DNA of 64,000 nucleotides from Talinum fruticosum (lineage: Eukaryota; Streptophyta; Magnoliopsida; Caryophyllales; Talinaceae), in NCBI GenBank assembly GCA_021018815.1, contig JAITYX010000022.1, forward strand, positions 3,038,001-3,102,000. Direction: 5' to 3'. Of the stretch, positions 1 through 10,813 are shown in pieces. How positions within the stretch are numbered: the first letter of the stretch is position 1; the number at the start of each line of letters is the position of its first letter. The translations under genes and the position numbers were made by a program. The notes under the pieces are model-generated. The model was not told the origin of the DNA. It saw nothing but the letters and a program-made list of their open reading frames with translations, and made no database searches.

Positions 1-584
1 GTGTTGGATGCATAGCAAGAATTCTCTAGAAAAGGACTATGTGTATCAAAAACAGAACCTATCCACAAAACTTATGGCAACAAAAAAAATTCAGCATAGA
101 TTCCCACTGTCCCAGAACGAAAAAGGATCTTGGATATTGATCTTCCTTTCTGGCTCTCACTCCCAAGCCTAATCTTTGTCTTTGCGCAAACCAGATAAGT
201 TTGACCAACCATTCCACGAAGCAAGGTTAAAAACGCGAAGAGGCTGAAACCATCCAATTTCAACAATCACTTCAATTTTAACCACTTTCAGAGTTTCACG
301 TCCAATCATAATCCTCCATAATCACCCCCAAGTTTGATAAAAGAAATTCAGTTAAGAGATCTTTTCTAGGAATATGTAACACTCCATCAGTACTACTGAG
401 ATACTCTCTATTTAGTAAACTAATATCATCCAGCTGCACCTGGACTATCAAACATAGCCATTTTCTTTTCTACAACCCATTTATTTAGCTATCAAAATAT
501 CCCCTTATTCTATAATCTACATCAGAGCAACCAACTTTCGTATGAGGTTGAAACACTACGCTCTGTGTTTGCAAGCTGTAGTGT
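1..584. repeat. Long direct repeat, copy 1 (cut by window start)
   Basis: This stretch is nearly identical to 4421-4997, in the same orientation. Both copies contain the same blocks (GGATGCATAGCAAGAATTC near the start and a shared end at ...GTAGTGT). The two differ by scattered substitutions and a few small indels. The left edge cannot be seen because the window begins inside it. No recognisable coding domain was found on either strand. The right end carries a small inverted pair, ACACTAC ... GTAGTGT. The two copies bracket the PRP3 fragment. They could be a segmental duplication or the ends of a larger element. Confidence 0.85.
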
Positions 585-1310
585 AACATACAAAAATGAA
601 AGTTAATCCTCCAAAGCCAACACCCCCGGGGCGACTCTCTTCCCAAAAAAAGGCACAACAGAATAAAGAAAATGGAGATATAAAGTGTACAATACACTGT
701 AAGAAGCAAAAATCCTATCCAACCACATGTGTGCAACATTGCAACCAAGTGTAGCCTGCATAGATTAGTCTCTTCAAAGAGGCACACCAAACAATCCGAA
801 TCCGACAAGCCTCCTCCCCCTCCCCCTTCCATTTTTTTCTCACCAGCACTAAGTTCTGCCTACCATAGCCATCAGCCACCCCTCTTAGGATCTTCCTTTC
901 AGTGATTTTCCAGGGTGTGTGATAGATAAGAATCAAACCTGAAATTCAAGGCTTCAAAAGCGAAGAATGCAATTTTTGGACTAAGTCTCCAATTGTGATT
1001 AAAGAAAGAAAAACAAGAGGGAGAAAGGCAGAGACATGGAAAAGCTAAAGTTCATAATTCTTCAGCAGATCCTGGAACCTAAGCACATTTACCACTCGAA
1101 GGAGAATTAACATCAGAAAACAGAAAAGAAAAAGGAAGTTACAAGGGAGACATAATTCTCCTATTGCTCATCTGAACAGCAATTGCATTCATAAGTACCT
1201 CAGCATCGAGGAAACTTTAAAGCATATTAAGGTTCTTCCAAAGATAGCAATAATAAAACCAAAAGTAAAGGAAAAAAAAAGGATAGGGTAAAGAATACAG
1301 GATGACTTAC
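585..1310. other. Non-coding stretch, no gene seen
   Basis: Moderately AT-rich sequence next to the PRP3 fragment, probably intronic or flanking sequence carried along with it. I looked on the minus strand for the exons that should follow the PRP3 exon ending at 1311 and found nothing recognisable, so the PRP3 copy appears to be truncated here. Confidence 0.5.
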
Positions 1311-2302
1311 CGCCATTCAAATTCAGGAATTGGCTCTTTTTGTTTCTCTTTGGTGACAACTCTTTCTGAAACTTGAATCAAATTCGGATTTATGTTGGCC
1401 TCTGCCTTTTCCTTAGCAAGCTGTGCCTGCTTGGCCTTTAACTCCTTGCTTGGGCTTCTCCACATTGATTCTATACACCAAAAACTGAAAATATTAGATT
1501 ATAGAAGCCATTTTGCATTTTCTAGACAGGAAAACAAGCAATTATAAAAGAGAACACTGGCTAGAACATCAGATGCAAAAGGTGTATACCTTCAATTTTA
1601 TAATTTCTGCTTCCTTTGACCATTTACTCGACAAACTGGAAACTCATTCTCTTTGGCCTAAGAATCTTGTTTTTGTCAATACCCATCCTCGGATCAAAAT
1701 GAGGATTCTTCTCAGGGTCAACTTCCAGTTCCGGCTTTTGAATTTGGAACGCGTCTTTCTTCTGTTTGTTAATGTTAACCTGAAAAGTTGAAGGATGAAG
1801 CTCATATCAGAAAAAGAAACACATGAGGCATAACAAGGTGAAAGATGAAAGAAGAGAACAAAACCTTCAGGGTACTGAGATTGCTTGGTTTAGATATGTT
1901 CACAGGTTTTCCATGCTCATCAACTTCCCTACCAAAAGCATCCAAACGAAGAACAGGGGCCTTTGCAGGTTTTTGTAGGGACGAAACATCTGGAGGCGCC
2001 TGCCCAGGAAATAAGTTTATCAATGGAGCAAACTCAGGATCCTGGCGGAACCCCATCTTGGCGGCAAGTTCCGGTGCATGCTATACAGCTTCATATTTGG
2101 CAGGGTCTATGGTACCAATTGGCTTTGCAGAAGAAGGAGCACCGGCAGCGAAGGTTGACGGACTTGCTGTGACTCAAGTAGCAGTCATGCTGGCAGCTGT
2201 TAACGAGGTAGGGAGAACTCCAGTAGCAGAAGGAGCTTTGGGACCCTCTTTTAAGCCCATTTGTGGGGTTGCAGCGCTGCTTGAGCTAGTGCCCTTATTC
2301 AA
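1311..2302 (-). pseudogene. PRP3: PRP3 (U4/U6 snRNP splicing factor) fragment, disabled
   Basis: Three exons of a PRP3/RDM16-like gene, a U4/U6.U5 tri-snRNP component acting in nuclear pre-mRNA splicing. Exon boundaries by consensus splice sites are 2302-1865, 1779-1590 and 1470-1311. Recognisable stretches are MGFRQDPEFAPLINLFPGQ, LDAFGREVDEHGKPVN, NPHFDPRMGIDKNKILRPKR and KAKQAQLAKEKAEANINPNL. Lesions seen: an in-frame TGA at 2174-2176, an in-frame TAG at 2081-2083, a frameshift near 1626 (between the FVE and KWSKEAE codons) and another near 1443. The N-terminal part and the C-terminal PRP3/DUF1115 regions are absent. Introns are retained, so this is a DNA-level duplicate and not a retrocopy. 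Confidence 0.88.
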
Positions 2303-3573
2303 CTGAAACGATAAAACATCACTAACAGGTATGAAATACATAGCATACCATTATTATGTATACAATATGATTGTTTCAAGCAAAATAATAACAAATCAAC
2401 AGGAGTCCCACACACTGCACAGAAATCATTTCGAGGGTGGATGTGAGTTTAATATCCCACATCGACAGTAAAGTTAAAAACCAAGCAGATTATAAATCGA
2501 GGAGAAAGAAATTAGGTGTAACAATTGGGAATGGAGGGGTTGGTGGGTTTCATTTGCAGCTCCCCAACATGGGCCCAATGGGCTCTAAACCCTAAACTTG
2601 TTGGGCTCGGTTCCAACATATTTTCTTCTAAAGAGGGGTATTTCTCCGATGTTTCCCCTTGAAGGGTAGTTTGGAGACCCCAAAACAAAGAAACATATGC
2701 CCTTAGTGTCACCCACCAACAAGTGGCCTTTGGAGAGAGTCTTGAAGGGTAGTGGGCTGTAAGGCTTTACTAGTGCCTCGTCTCTCCCCCATTCCCACCT
2801 TTTTCCCAACATCAATGGCGCAGCTACCTTTTCAATTTTGTGAACATTTTTTTTGAAGGCAAAGCAAAGCTAATATGCTTTATCTATTAATCAAACCCCT
2901 GACCATTCTAATAAAAAATCAACACTCCTACCAACAGCCCATTTCTAATAAAATAATAATATATCATATGTGTATAAAAAATAAAATCCAACCACATTGA
3001 TATTTTTTGCAACATTTTTTTAGTTTTCACTTTTCAAACAAAGGAATTTACTCTAATTCAAATTTTAATATTCACTAAAAACATTATAATATTTACTAAA
3101 AATTAGTTTGGTGTTCAATAAAAATATACTAATGTTCACTTAAATTTATTTTAATATTCATAAAAACATACAAAACATTAATCTATTATACACTAATAAC
3201 TAATGTATTATACACAAAACATTGTTTTAGTCTTTTAGTGTATATTAGAACGTTATTTAGTGAATATGATAGGTTAACATACATAATATTAAAAACGTGA
3301 CTAGCTTCACAGTACATCACTAAGTCACAGTCCGTTGCTACACTGCAACTAGTATGAGCCCATAAGTCTATAAATTCACCTGCCAAGAACAAGAGGGACC
3401 TCGGTACACAAGCCAAAACTTCTATACATAATAGAAGCTTATTGATAGATATAACTATAAGAGTATAAGGCTACATCTTGCAAACGCAGAAACACATTGC
3501 GACACTGGCACGATGGCAGAAGAAAAGCATATACAGTAGATTATGCCCTGGCCTCATGCTAAACTATTCCTAG
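2303..3573. other. AT-rich spacer without a gene
   Basis: No coding gene is supported. The segment 2940-3290 is very AT-rich and repeats a loose motif of the type TATTCACTAAAA or TAATGTTCAC many times. The segment 2450-2830 contains a TCCCACATCGA-type motif often seen near plant transposable-element ends, but no terminal repeats could be paired. Confidence 0.5.
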
Positions 3574-4070
3574 CCATAAAGCTACTACTAGACAACCACT
3601 GTTAGGGTAAGACACAAGAAGCAATTCCAAAGGGGATGCATCCTCACAGTGCTATGACAAAGAGGTTCGAGACTCAAGGCATAGCTCTGTAATTATTTAA
3701 ACATGAGAATGAAGAATCTCGGACACGAACAATTGCTCGATAGGAAAGCAAAATTCAACAAGTCAAAAGTGGGTTGTTGTAGTAAATAATACCTCAGCTC
3801 ATAAGTTTTACCCATAAGTTTTACCCATAAAGCTACTACTAGACAACCACTGTTAGGGTAAGACACAAGAAGCAATTCCAAAGGGGATGCATCCTCACAG
3901 TGCTATGACAAAGAGGTTCGAGACTCAAGGCATAGCTCTGTAATTATTTAAACATGAGAATGAAGAATCTCGGACACGAACAATTGCTCGATAGGAAAGC
4001 AAAATTCAACAAGTCAAAAGTGGGTTGTTGTAGTAAATAATACCTCAGCTCATAAGTTTTACCCATAAAG
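3574..4070. repeat. 251 bp tandem duplication
   Basis: Two head-to-tail copies with period 251 bp: GCTACTACTAGACAACCACT starts at 3581 and again at 3832. The copies appear identical apart from a short CATAAGTTTTAC repetition at the junction (about 3800-3826), implying a recent duplication. There is no coding content, and the copies lie between the PRP3 and receptor-kinase fragments. Confidence 0.95.
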
Positions 4071-4420
4071 AAGGGGTTCTAAATGTAAGTTCCGCCTCTT
4101 GCTCTTCTTATTGTTCTACTACAAGTAAGCTCAGGTTAATACCATAATCAGCTGAGCTAGAACTGTCAAATTTGTTGCATAATCATAAACATTAGCAGTC
4201 CAAATCCTGAATCACTATACAAACAAAGACAAGAACGCTGAGGTGAACATGCAAGGTTAGCAAAGATGCAATCACGAACCATTCTTCAAATCAGAACAGG
4301 TATCTAGGAAAAAGCAAGAGGCTCAAGAAGCGCAAAGGATGGCATAATGCGCAAAAGGAGGACCAAATTCATTTACGATATTGCCCTTTAAGTTGCCAAA
4401 ACAACATCATTATGAACAAA

Positions 4421-4997
4421 GCGTTGGATGCATAGCAAGAATTCTCTAGAAAAGGACTATGTGTATCAAAAACAGAACCTATCCACAAAACTTATGACAA
4501 CAAAAAAAATTCAGCATAAATTCCCACTATCCCAGAATGAAAAAAGGATCTTGGATATTGATCTCCCTTCTCCCAAGCCCAATCTTTGTCTTTGCGCAAA
4601 CCAGACAAGTTTGACCAACCATTCCACGAAGCAAGGTTAAAAAACACGAAGAGGCTGAAACCATCCAATTTCAACAATCACTTCAATTTTAACCACTTTC
4701 AGAGTTTCACGTCCAATCATAATCCTCCATAATCACCCCCAAGTTTGATAAAAGAAATTCAGTTAAGAGATCTTTTCTAGGAATATGTAACACTCCACCA
4801 GTATTGCTGAGATACTCTCTCTATTTAGTAAACTAATATCATCCAGCTGCACCTGGACTATCAAACATAGCCATTTTCTTTTCTACAACCCATTTATTTA
4901 GCAAACAAAATATCCCCTTATTCAATAATCTACATCAGAGCAACCAACTTTCGTATGAGGTTGAAACACTACGCTCTGTGTTTGCAAGTTGTAGTGT
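4421..4997. repeat. Long direct repeat, copy 2
   Basis: Same sequence as 1-584, spaced about 4.42 kb away. Its right end falls only about 20 bases from the acceptor of the kinase-side exon of the receptor-kinase fragment (5017), and homology to the gene stops there. The repeat boundary is therefore also the breakpoint that removed the kinase domain. Confidence 0.88.
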
Positions 4998-7525
4998 TTT
5001 TATGGATATCTTTGAGGCTGCATGATCAGACATATTTTCAGAGTCATTTTTGCAAATGAGCAATTACTGAGGTCACTGCTATGAATTTACGAAAGGAACT
5101 TACACAAATCCTTTCCAGACATACGCCGCAACCTGTTTTTCCTTCTCACAATAAGACGTGTGACAGCCAAAGATGCAATAACAGCACAAATAATAGCTCC
5201 TACCAAAACGCCAGCCAAAAAACCCTTGCTTATGCCCTTCTTACTAGAATCGGGATTATCTGCAGCAGTAAGACGCTGCATGAGGGTTAGATGAACATCA
5301 ACACTCCATGAGGGTTTGGGGAAAAAGCCTTTACATATATAAATACACTTACAAAAAAATTTCATTAACGGTAGAAAAATAAATTCACAATAATATGTAG
5401 TTGTACGGAGCCTGTAAGGAAAGTTGTAAGGTTTAAGCTAAAGCCAAATGGAACAGGGCCTAAGACTACCTTTTTTTTCTAATTGAAGATGAAGCACAAT
5501 GGCCAACAACATACAATGGAAGAGGGGCATAGAACCAGAGGAATCAAATTTGCAAATGCAACAACTCCAAGGAACTAATGTGTTTATCATTTGTACAGAC
5601 CTATATATACAGATATTAAATTTCTCTAGTTAAAATATGCATACCTTAAAGTCACATTTTCAGGAGGTTTAAAATACCCAGAAATGTCAGAAAGCAAGTT
5701 ATATTGAAGGTCACTGCAATGAACAGTAAGAAGGAAAAATCATTTATGTCAATCAAACTAAAAGCAACCACTGATGTGGGTAACAGTCAATACTCATGGC
5801 AGCGGTGAGGTTGACGATTAAAAGTCTTTACACCAAGAGTCTAGCAGTAGCATTGAAGAAATTGTTTTCCCAAATGCCAGCAGCAGGGACAGAACTATTC
5901 AGTGAATTGTTTTCAAGCGATCTGTGAAAACCAAAAGCCAGCATTCAATAATAAGCACCAACCCATACATCTCCATAAATTAACAGATTATGAACATCGA
6001 ACAGAAAAGGAAATCTTGTTCAGTAAGAATATAAAAGCCACCATGCTCAAATCATCAAATGTCTGGATTAATGAACGAAGAGATACTCACAACAGCTGAA
6101 GAGATGGAAGTTCAGGAAAACTTTCAGGAATTGATCCAATCAGCTTGTTGCGTGACAATTCACTGCAAAAAGGAGAGAATCCTTGTGAGGAATCAATTTT
6201 CCTAGGACTTTCATGATGTCAACTCTCTATTGGCTATCTACTTACATTGTCGTGATCATATCCGAGAGCCTGGTTGAAGGAATCTTTCCTGTAAACTGGT
6301 TCCAACTCAGATCTCTGATAAAAACAATAGAACCAGTAAATAAGATAATTGTTTCCAATGGGAACTGCAAAGTAAACAAACTCATGTACAATGGTCTCCG
6401 CAATGAATGACACCAACTGCAAAGACTTACATATAAATAAGATCTGGCATCCGGCTAAAATCAGGCATGGCACCGCTCAAGCTACAGTTTATTAGACTTC
6501 TGTTCAATCAGAAAATATACGATGAGAAACCTTCTGTAGACAAGCTCTTAAGGTATAGGCATAAGTCCAAAGAAACATTCTAATTGACTCTATCGATCTA
6601 CCTCCCATCCTGACCCACAAGGAAAACAGAAAGCACCACAGATATCTTTTCAAAAGTCTGGGCCATAGGTGTGATGCAAGTAGCCAAACATTGAAGATAT
6701 AGCGATATCACCAACCAGTGAGAAACTTATTGATCTTCGATTTCAAGTTATTTGCAACTCAATTAAAAGGCCACATGGAAGATCGTGCACTGTGCCATTA
6801 TGCCTATGACAAAGCTCCAATGTTGGGATCTAATAGAGGCAATATCGGCCCTGTTTGGCAATCAGCTTGGCTGTTGACCGATTGGATTAGTTGGTAGCTG
6901 TTGGCTTATTGGAATAGTTGTTTGTATTAGTGATTTACATTTAGCTGTTTTAGAAAAAGTGTTTGGTAAAATTAGCTGTTTTAAAAAAAATATATAAGAC
7001 AAAAAACTAATTTTAAAAAAGCAAATATCAAAAAACTATTGAAATTAGCTTTCTGAAAATGACTTTTTAGGGCAAAAGGCTATTACAAAAAGGCAACTTA
7101 CCAAACAACTTACCAAACACTTCCCTCAAAAAGTCATTTTTTGCCAAAAAGCCATTTGCCAAACATGGCCATCATTGTTATATAATCCAAAGAACAAGGA
7201 TTCATCTGTCACTAACACTACATTACAGGAGAGACAGACAGTTAAAAAATGTAACAACCTAGAGCTTTGAACAAGTTCGAAGTTAGAACCTTGCATTTAA
7301 ATCTTTTGAAGTCCGAACTATAAAACTTAAAGACACCAAACCACATTCAGACCTTGGCACAGCCAAGCATCTATTCATGAAGACTACAATATATAACCAA
7401 GCACAGCTTTAAGTTAAACACAGTCATGGCTAAAGCTGAACAGCACTTACGACTTCACTAATCTGGACAGATTTTGATAGGATTCTGGAACCCCAGCACC
7501 AACAAAATGATTATTGTCAAGCTGA
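4998..7525 (-). pseudogene. LRR-VIII-type receptor-like kinase fragment (ectodomain LRRs and TM only)
   Basis: Exons of a leucine-rich-repeat receptor kinase of the LRR-VIII-1 type. LRR exons have the family's 69-75 bp sizes and GT-AG borders: 7525-7451, 6499-6431, 6314-6246, 6162-6091, 5921-5834 and 5713-5645. They read LDNNHFVGAGVPESYQNLS, CSLSGAMPDFSRMPDLIY, DLSWNQFTGKIPSTRLSD, LSRNKLIGSIPESFPELP, and so on. A further exon ending at 5104 has GISKGFLAGVLVGAIICAVI followed by a basic stretch, a transmembrane segment and stop-transfer. A short exon start (SKISIK) at 5017 is cut off at about 4998. The signal peptide, the exons normally lying between the LRRs and the membrane segment, and the whole kinase domain are missing, so no functional receptor is possible. 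Confidence 0.85.
6847..7170. mobile_element. MITE with GGCC(C/A)TGTTTGGCAA termini
   Basis: This 324 bp non-coding element lies inside an intron of the receptor-kinase fragment. Its ends are imperfect inverted repeats (GGCCCTGTTTGGCAA at the left, the complement of GGCCATGTTTGGCAAATGGC at the right). ATC flanks both ends (6844-6846 and 7171-7173), consistent with a 3 bp target duplication. The interior is rich in AAAAAGCC and TTTTTGGC stretches. A related terminus occurs near 55943. The superfamily (hAT or PIF type) is uncertain. Confidence 0.7.
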
Positions 7526-10203
7526 CTGCAAATGGTACAGGTGACAACATTAGCTCATCTAAGCAATAACAAATCAGTTGAGATGTATGGAGCCAGAGCA
7601 CCAAGAATGGGCACAATTAGTACAATTCATCAATTACAGTAGTCTTATTGAAATGTCTTTTACCTTTCTCTATCAACGCTTTAGACCTCAATGGTGCCTC
7701 TCGAAAAGAATCAACCTACATGAATATGATAGCTCTTCTCACATCCTCATCAAATTCTGTTTCGATTTGGCTTTAAACACCAGAAGCAGGCCAAAAAGAG
7801 TGGAGGATGTCTAAGTTAATAAACAACTAGATTTGAAAGATCAACCGCTAGTTGAATACACGCTCAAAATCAACACTAAAACAGGAGCAAAACACACCTG
7901 ATTCGAGAGATGAGAGAGAAACTGGAACCTGCAAAACTTTGCATTACTACTATTTCTCAGCCATCAAGAGCAATCAAATAACCAAATGTAGTTCATACAA
8001 ACAAAACCCAGCAATTATATCCAAGAAAAATAGTACTCAAATCCCACTACAAGCATTTTGGAGAAGGGTTTTTCTCCTTGCAACCCCTCCACACCCGCTC
8101 ACTTCACCTCTTTGACAAACAAACAAACAAAAAAAAGCAATCTCTCCCATCCCCATCCCCTTATTCTTTTCGGTTTTGCAACTTGCAAGGGAATTTAAAA
8201 TTAGGAAAGACAGGAATCCCTCACCGTGCAGAATCAAAAGCATCACAGAGTGAAGTGTCGGGCTCAATCTGGAGCAGAAGTGACGCTCCTGAAATGGGCA
8301 CCAAGTAAGCCGGCCACCATTGAAATGGGTTTCTCCCTTTAGGAGAGAGAAATTCAGAGAGCGCCGCTTTTTGGGTGGTGTAGTTATGGAAGTGGGATCA
8401 TCGAACATGGGTGTACATGGTTTTAGAAGCAGAGCGGAGTCGAGAGAACCACCACGTGAACGCCATCGTTCCAACCACGAAGGTGAGCTCGTGCGTCTGG
8501 ATCAACGTTCTTGACGGGAAGAAATGTCGGGGTCGATAGGATTAGTTGTCCCACATCGGAAAAACAAGCGAAGGAGGCAACCGTAGAGATGGATAAATAC
8601 CAGTTTCGACAATGTGTATAAATTGCCTTAAACTAATGAGTAAGGAAAACAATGCGGGCGGTGAAAGTCGACCGCAGCGCCATCGAAAATACTGTTTTTG
8701 GTGCGCAAGAATTTTTGGAAGGGGTAAAGGCTGGCCGAGTGCTGACGCTGCTTACTTTCGCAGAACTCGCTCGTGCTGGCCTCCCAATCCCCACAAATCC
8801 AGTTGGAAATTTAATGTGTGGTCTCGTTTATGAGGTGGCAATTGTCATTTAAAAATTTATAAAATTATAATATAAGCTAGAAGATGAATTTTGAAAGAAA
8901 TTTTTTAAAAAGATAATTTGTTAAAATAAAATCTATGTTTTGATAGAAGTTAAAATAAAATCTTTGAAACAAATTAGAAAACAGTGGTTATATAAACGTA
9001 CGAAAACCAATTTCAGCAAGTAGAACAAATAGTACAATTTCCTTCCTTTGAATAACTCTAAAACCTCCAACATTTTGTAGATTAAAAGACTGATCAAGAC
9101 AAAACTAGGAAGTGCATGATTGATTATTGTGAAATAGAATTTGACAGCTAGTTTATTAAGTATGAAGTCCCTTTCTCTTAATGTTAGGTTGAAATAATCT
9201 ACAAGTTGTATTTTTAGCTTGCACATCTTTCTTCAGTACCATCATCTGTCTGCTTTTGGCTGATAAACTTGAAGATCACTGACTTAAGGTGGTAGATGTG
9301 ACTCTATGAAGCCATTTAACTTCTTCTTCTTCTTCTTTTTTTTTTTTTTTTTTTGGTGGAGACAACCCAAAGTTGTTTTGCTATTATTAACACAGCTGAC
9401 GAAGTCAAAATTGTTACTAATACTATCATGCCTGGAAGCTTTCTACAGAATTGCCAGGCTGGTATACACACACACAAAAAAAGAGGGGGTGGGGGTTGAG
9501 AGGTCTTCACATGCCTCTATTTGATATAAATAGTGATACCTTGCGATGGAGTTTAGTTATTTTTATTTTTAATTTTATTAATATAAATAAATAATAAAAC
9601 ATATAATTTTAAAATAAATAATAATTTTATAACAATGTAATTATTATTCTTTATATAAGTTTTATTGTTTATTTTTATATCATTTACTACTTTTTAAAAT
9701 TCTCTAATATGTGAGACTTTTTCTTTTTATTTTTGATAGGCACATAAAATATCTTTTAAATATTAATTAATTTAATAATAATTATATTACATTCTTAATA
9801 ATTACTTTATACATATGCAAATAAAAATTTATTTGTTTTATTTAACTATAGTATTGTATTAATTTAACCTAAGGACATTTATGTATAGTCAAGTAATCCT
9901 ATATGGTTATTGGATATGTGTTACACATATAATCATATGGTTTTCGTTTTAAACCAATACTTATACACTAATTCTCTCTAACTTTTATAAATTATAAAAA
10001 GTATACTAATACATATATAGAACGGTAATGTTTAAATATGAACAAATTAGTTTTTGGATCAATATAATTATTTAATTTATGGTATACAATTTCATACAAA
10101 TTAATTATCTAAAATATAATTAAATGCATACCTTACATAAACAGTACATTTATGAAACAATTTCGTCACTCATATATATATATATATATATATATGATAA
10201 GTA
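7526..10203. other. Intergenic stretch with a GC-richer island
   Basis: No gene is supported. The piece 8640-8835 is noticeably richer in GC than its surroundings and is open in two plus frames. On the minus strand it reads a short MALRSTFTARIVF-like start followed soon by a stop. None of these matches a family I recognise. A TCCCACATCGG motif at about 8555 is typical of plant transposon debris. From 8850 to 10200 the sequence is strongly AT-rich, with a T-run at 9337-9354 and an (AT)n run at 10171-10195. Confidence 0.45.
10171..10195. repeat. (AT)n microsatellite
   Basis: An uninterrupted TA dinucleotide run of about 25 bp, close to the left end of a short Stowaway-like element. Confidence 0.9.
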
Positions 10204-10292
10204 CTCTATCCGTCCCAAATAATAGTCTTATCTTACAATAAAGACTTTATTTATGTCTCATAAATGTGAATTCTTTTTAAGGACGGAGAAAG
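10204..10292. mobile_element. Short Stowaway-like MITE
   Basis: The 89 bp segment starts CTCTATCCGTCCCAAATAAT and ends ...TAAGGACGGAGAAAG, with TA on both sides (10202-10203 and 10293-10294). The inverted termini resemble the CTCCCTCCGT Stowaway (Tc1/mariner) consensus. It is internally deleted compared with the 250-270 bp copies at 14353 and 32817. Confidence 0.7.
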
Positions 10293-10813
10293 TATATATT
10301 AACTGCGATGATTGAAAAGCGAGTGAAACATGCATGACATAGTTTTAGTTTAAAAGAGAGCAGTTTTTCAAAAATTACTTGAAAAAAGGCCAGAGAGTGC
10401 TATATGTTATGATTGTTGTGGTAGTGATCTCACCTTAAGAGCAAAAATTTGAAATTTGCTTATATCAGAATGGCTTTCATTTGGAAACCTGCGTGAAGAA
10501 TGTATTATTGAAAAGTAATGGCAGAATATTAAATCAGGCAAACACCTGGTAGTCAATAAAGATAAGTCTCAAGTCATGAATTCTAATCAGTTTGCAGAAT
10601 TTTCTGCAATCCAAACGAAGGTGACTAATGTAGATGGATTATCACTGAATTAACCTCATTAAAATGTACTACTAGTAACCAGAACATACGAACACTCTCC
10701 ATCCCCATATACATTTCTTCTCCGTTATTTTCCACTTCCTAAACAGCCAAACGAAAAACAAAAAACCAGCAACAACACAACATAAGATAATCAGTACCAT
10801 AGGGTAAAAACAT

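Noticed and set aside
485..936. Overlapping minus-strand open frames of 73 and 115 codons
   Set aside because: No domain, no splice context and no conserved composition; the beginning is part of the non-coding direct repeat.
1..4997. The 580 bp direct repeats as LTRs of a retrotransposon enclosing the PRP3 fragment
   Set aside because: No TG...CA ends, no primer-binding site, and the enclosed PRP3 exons keep their introns.
8037..8514. Open frame of 145 codons on the minus strand with overlapping plus frames
   Set aside because: Low-complexity translation without family features; lies upstream of fragmentary genes and is more like leader or intergenic DNA.
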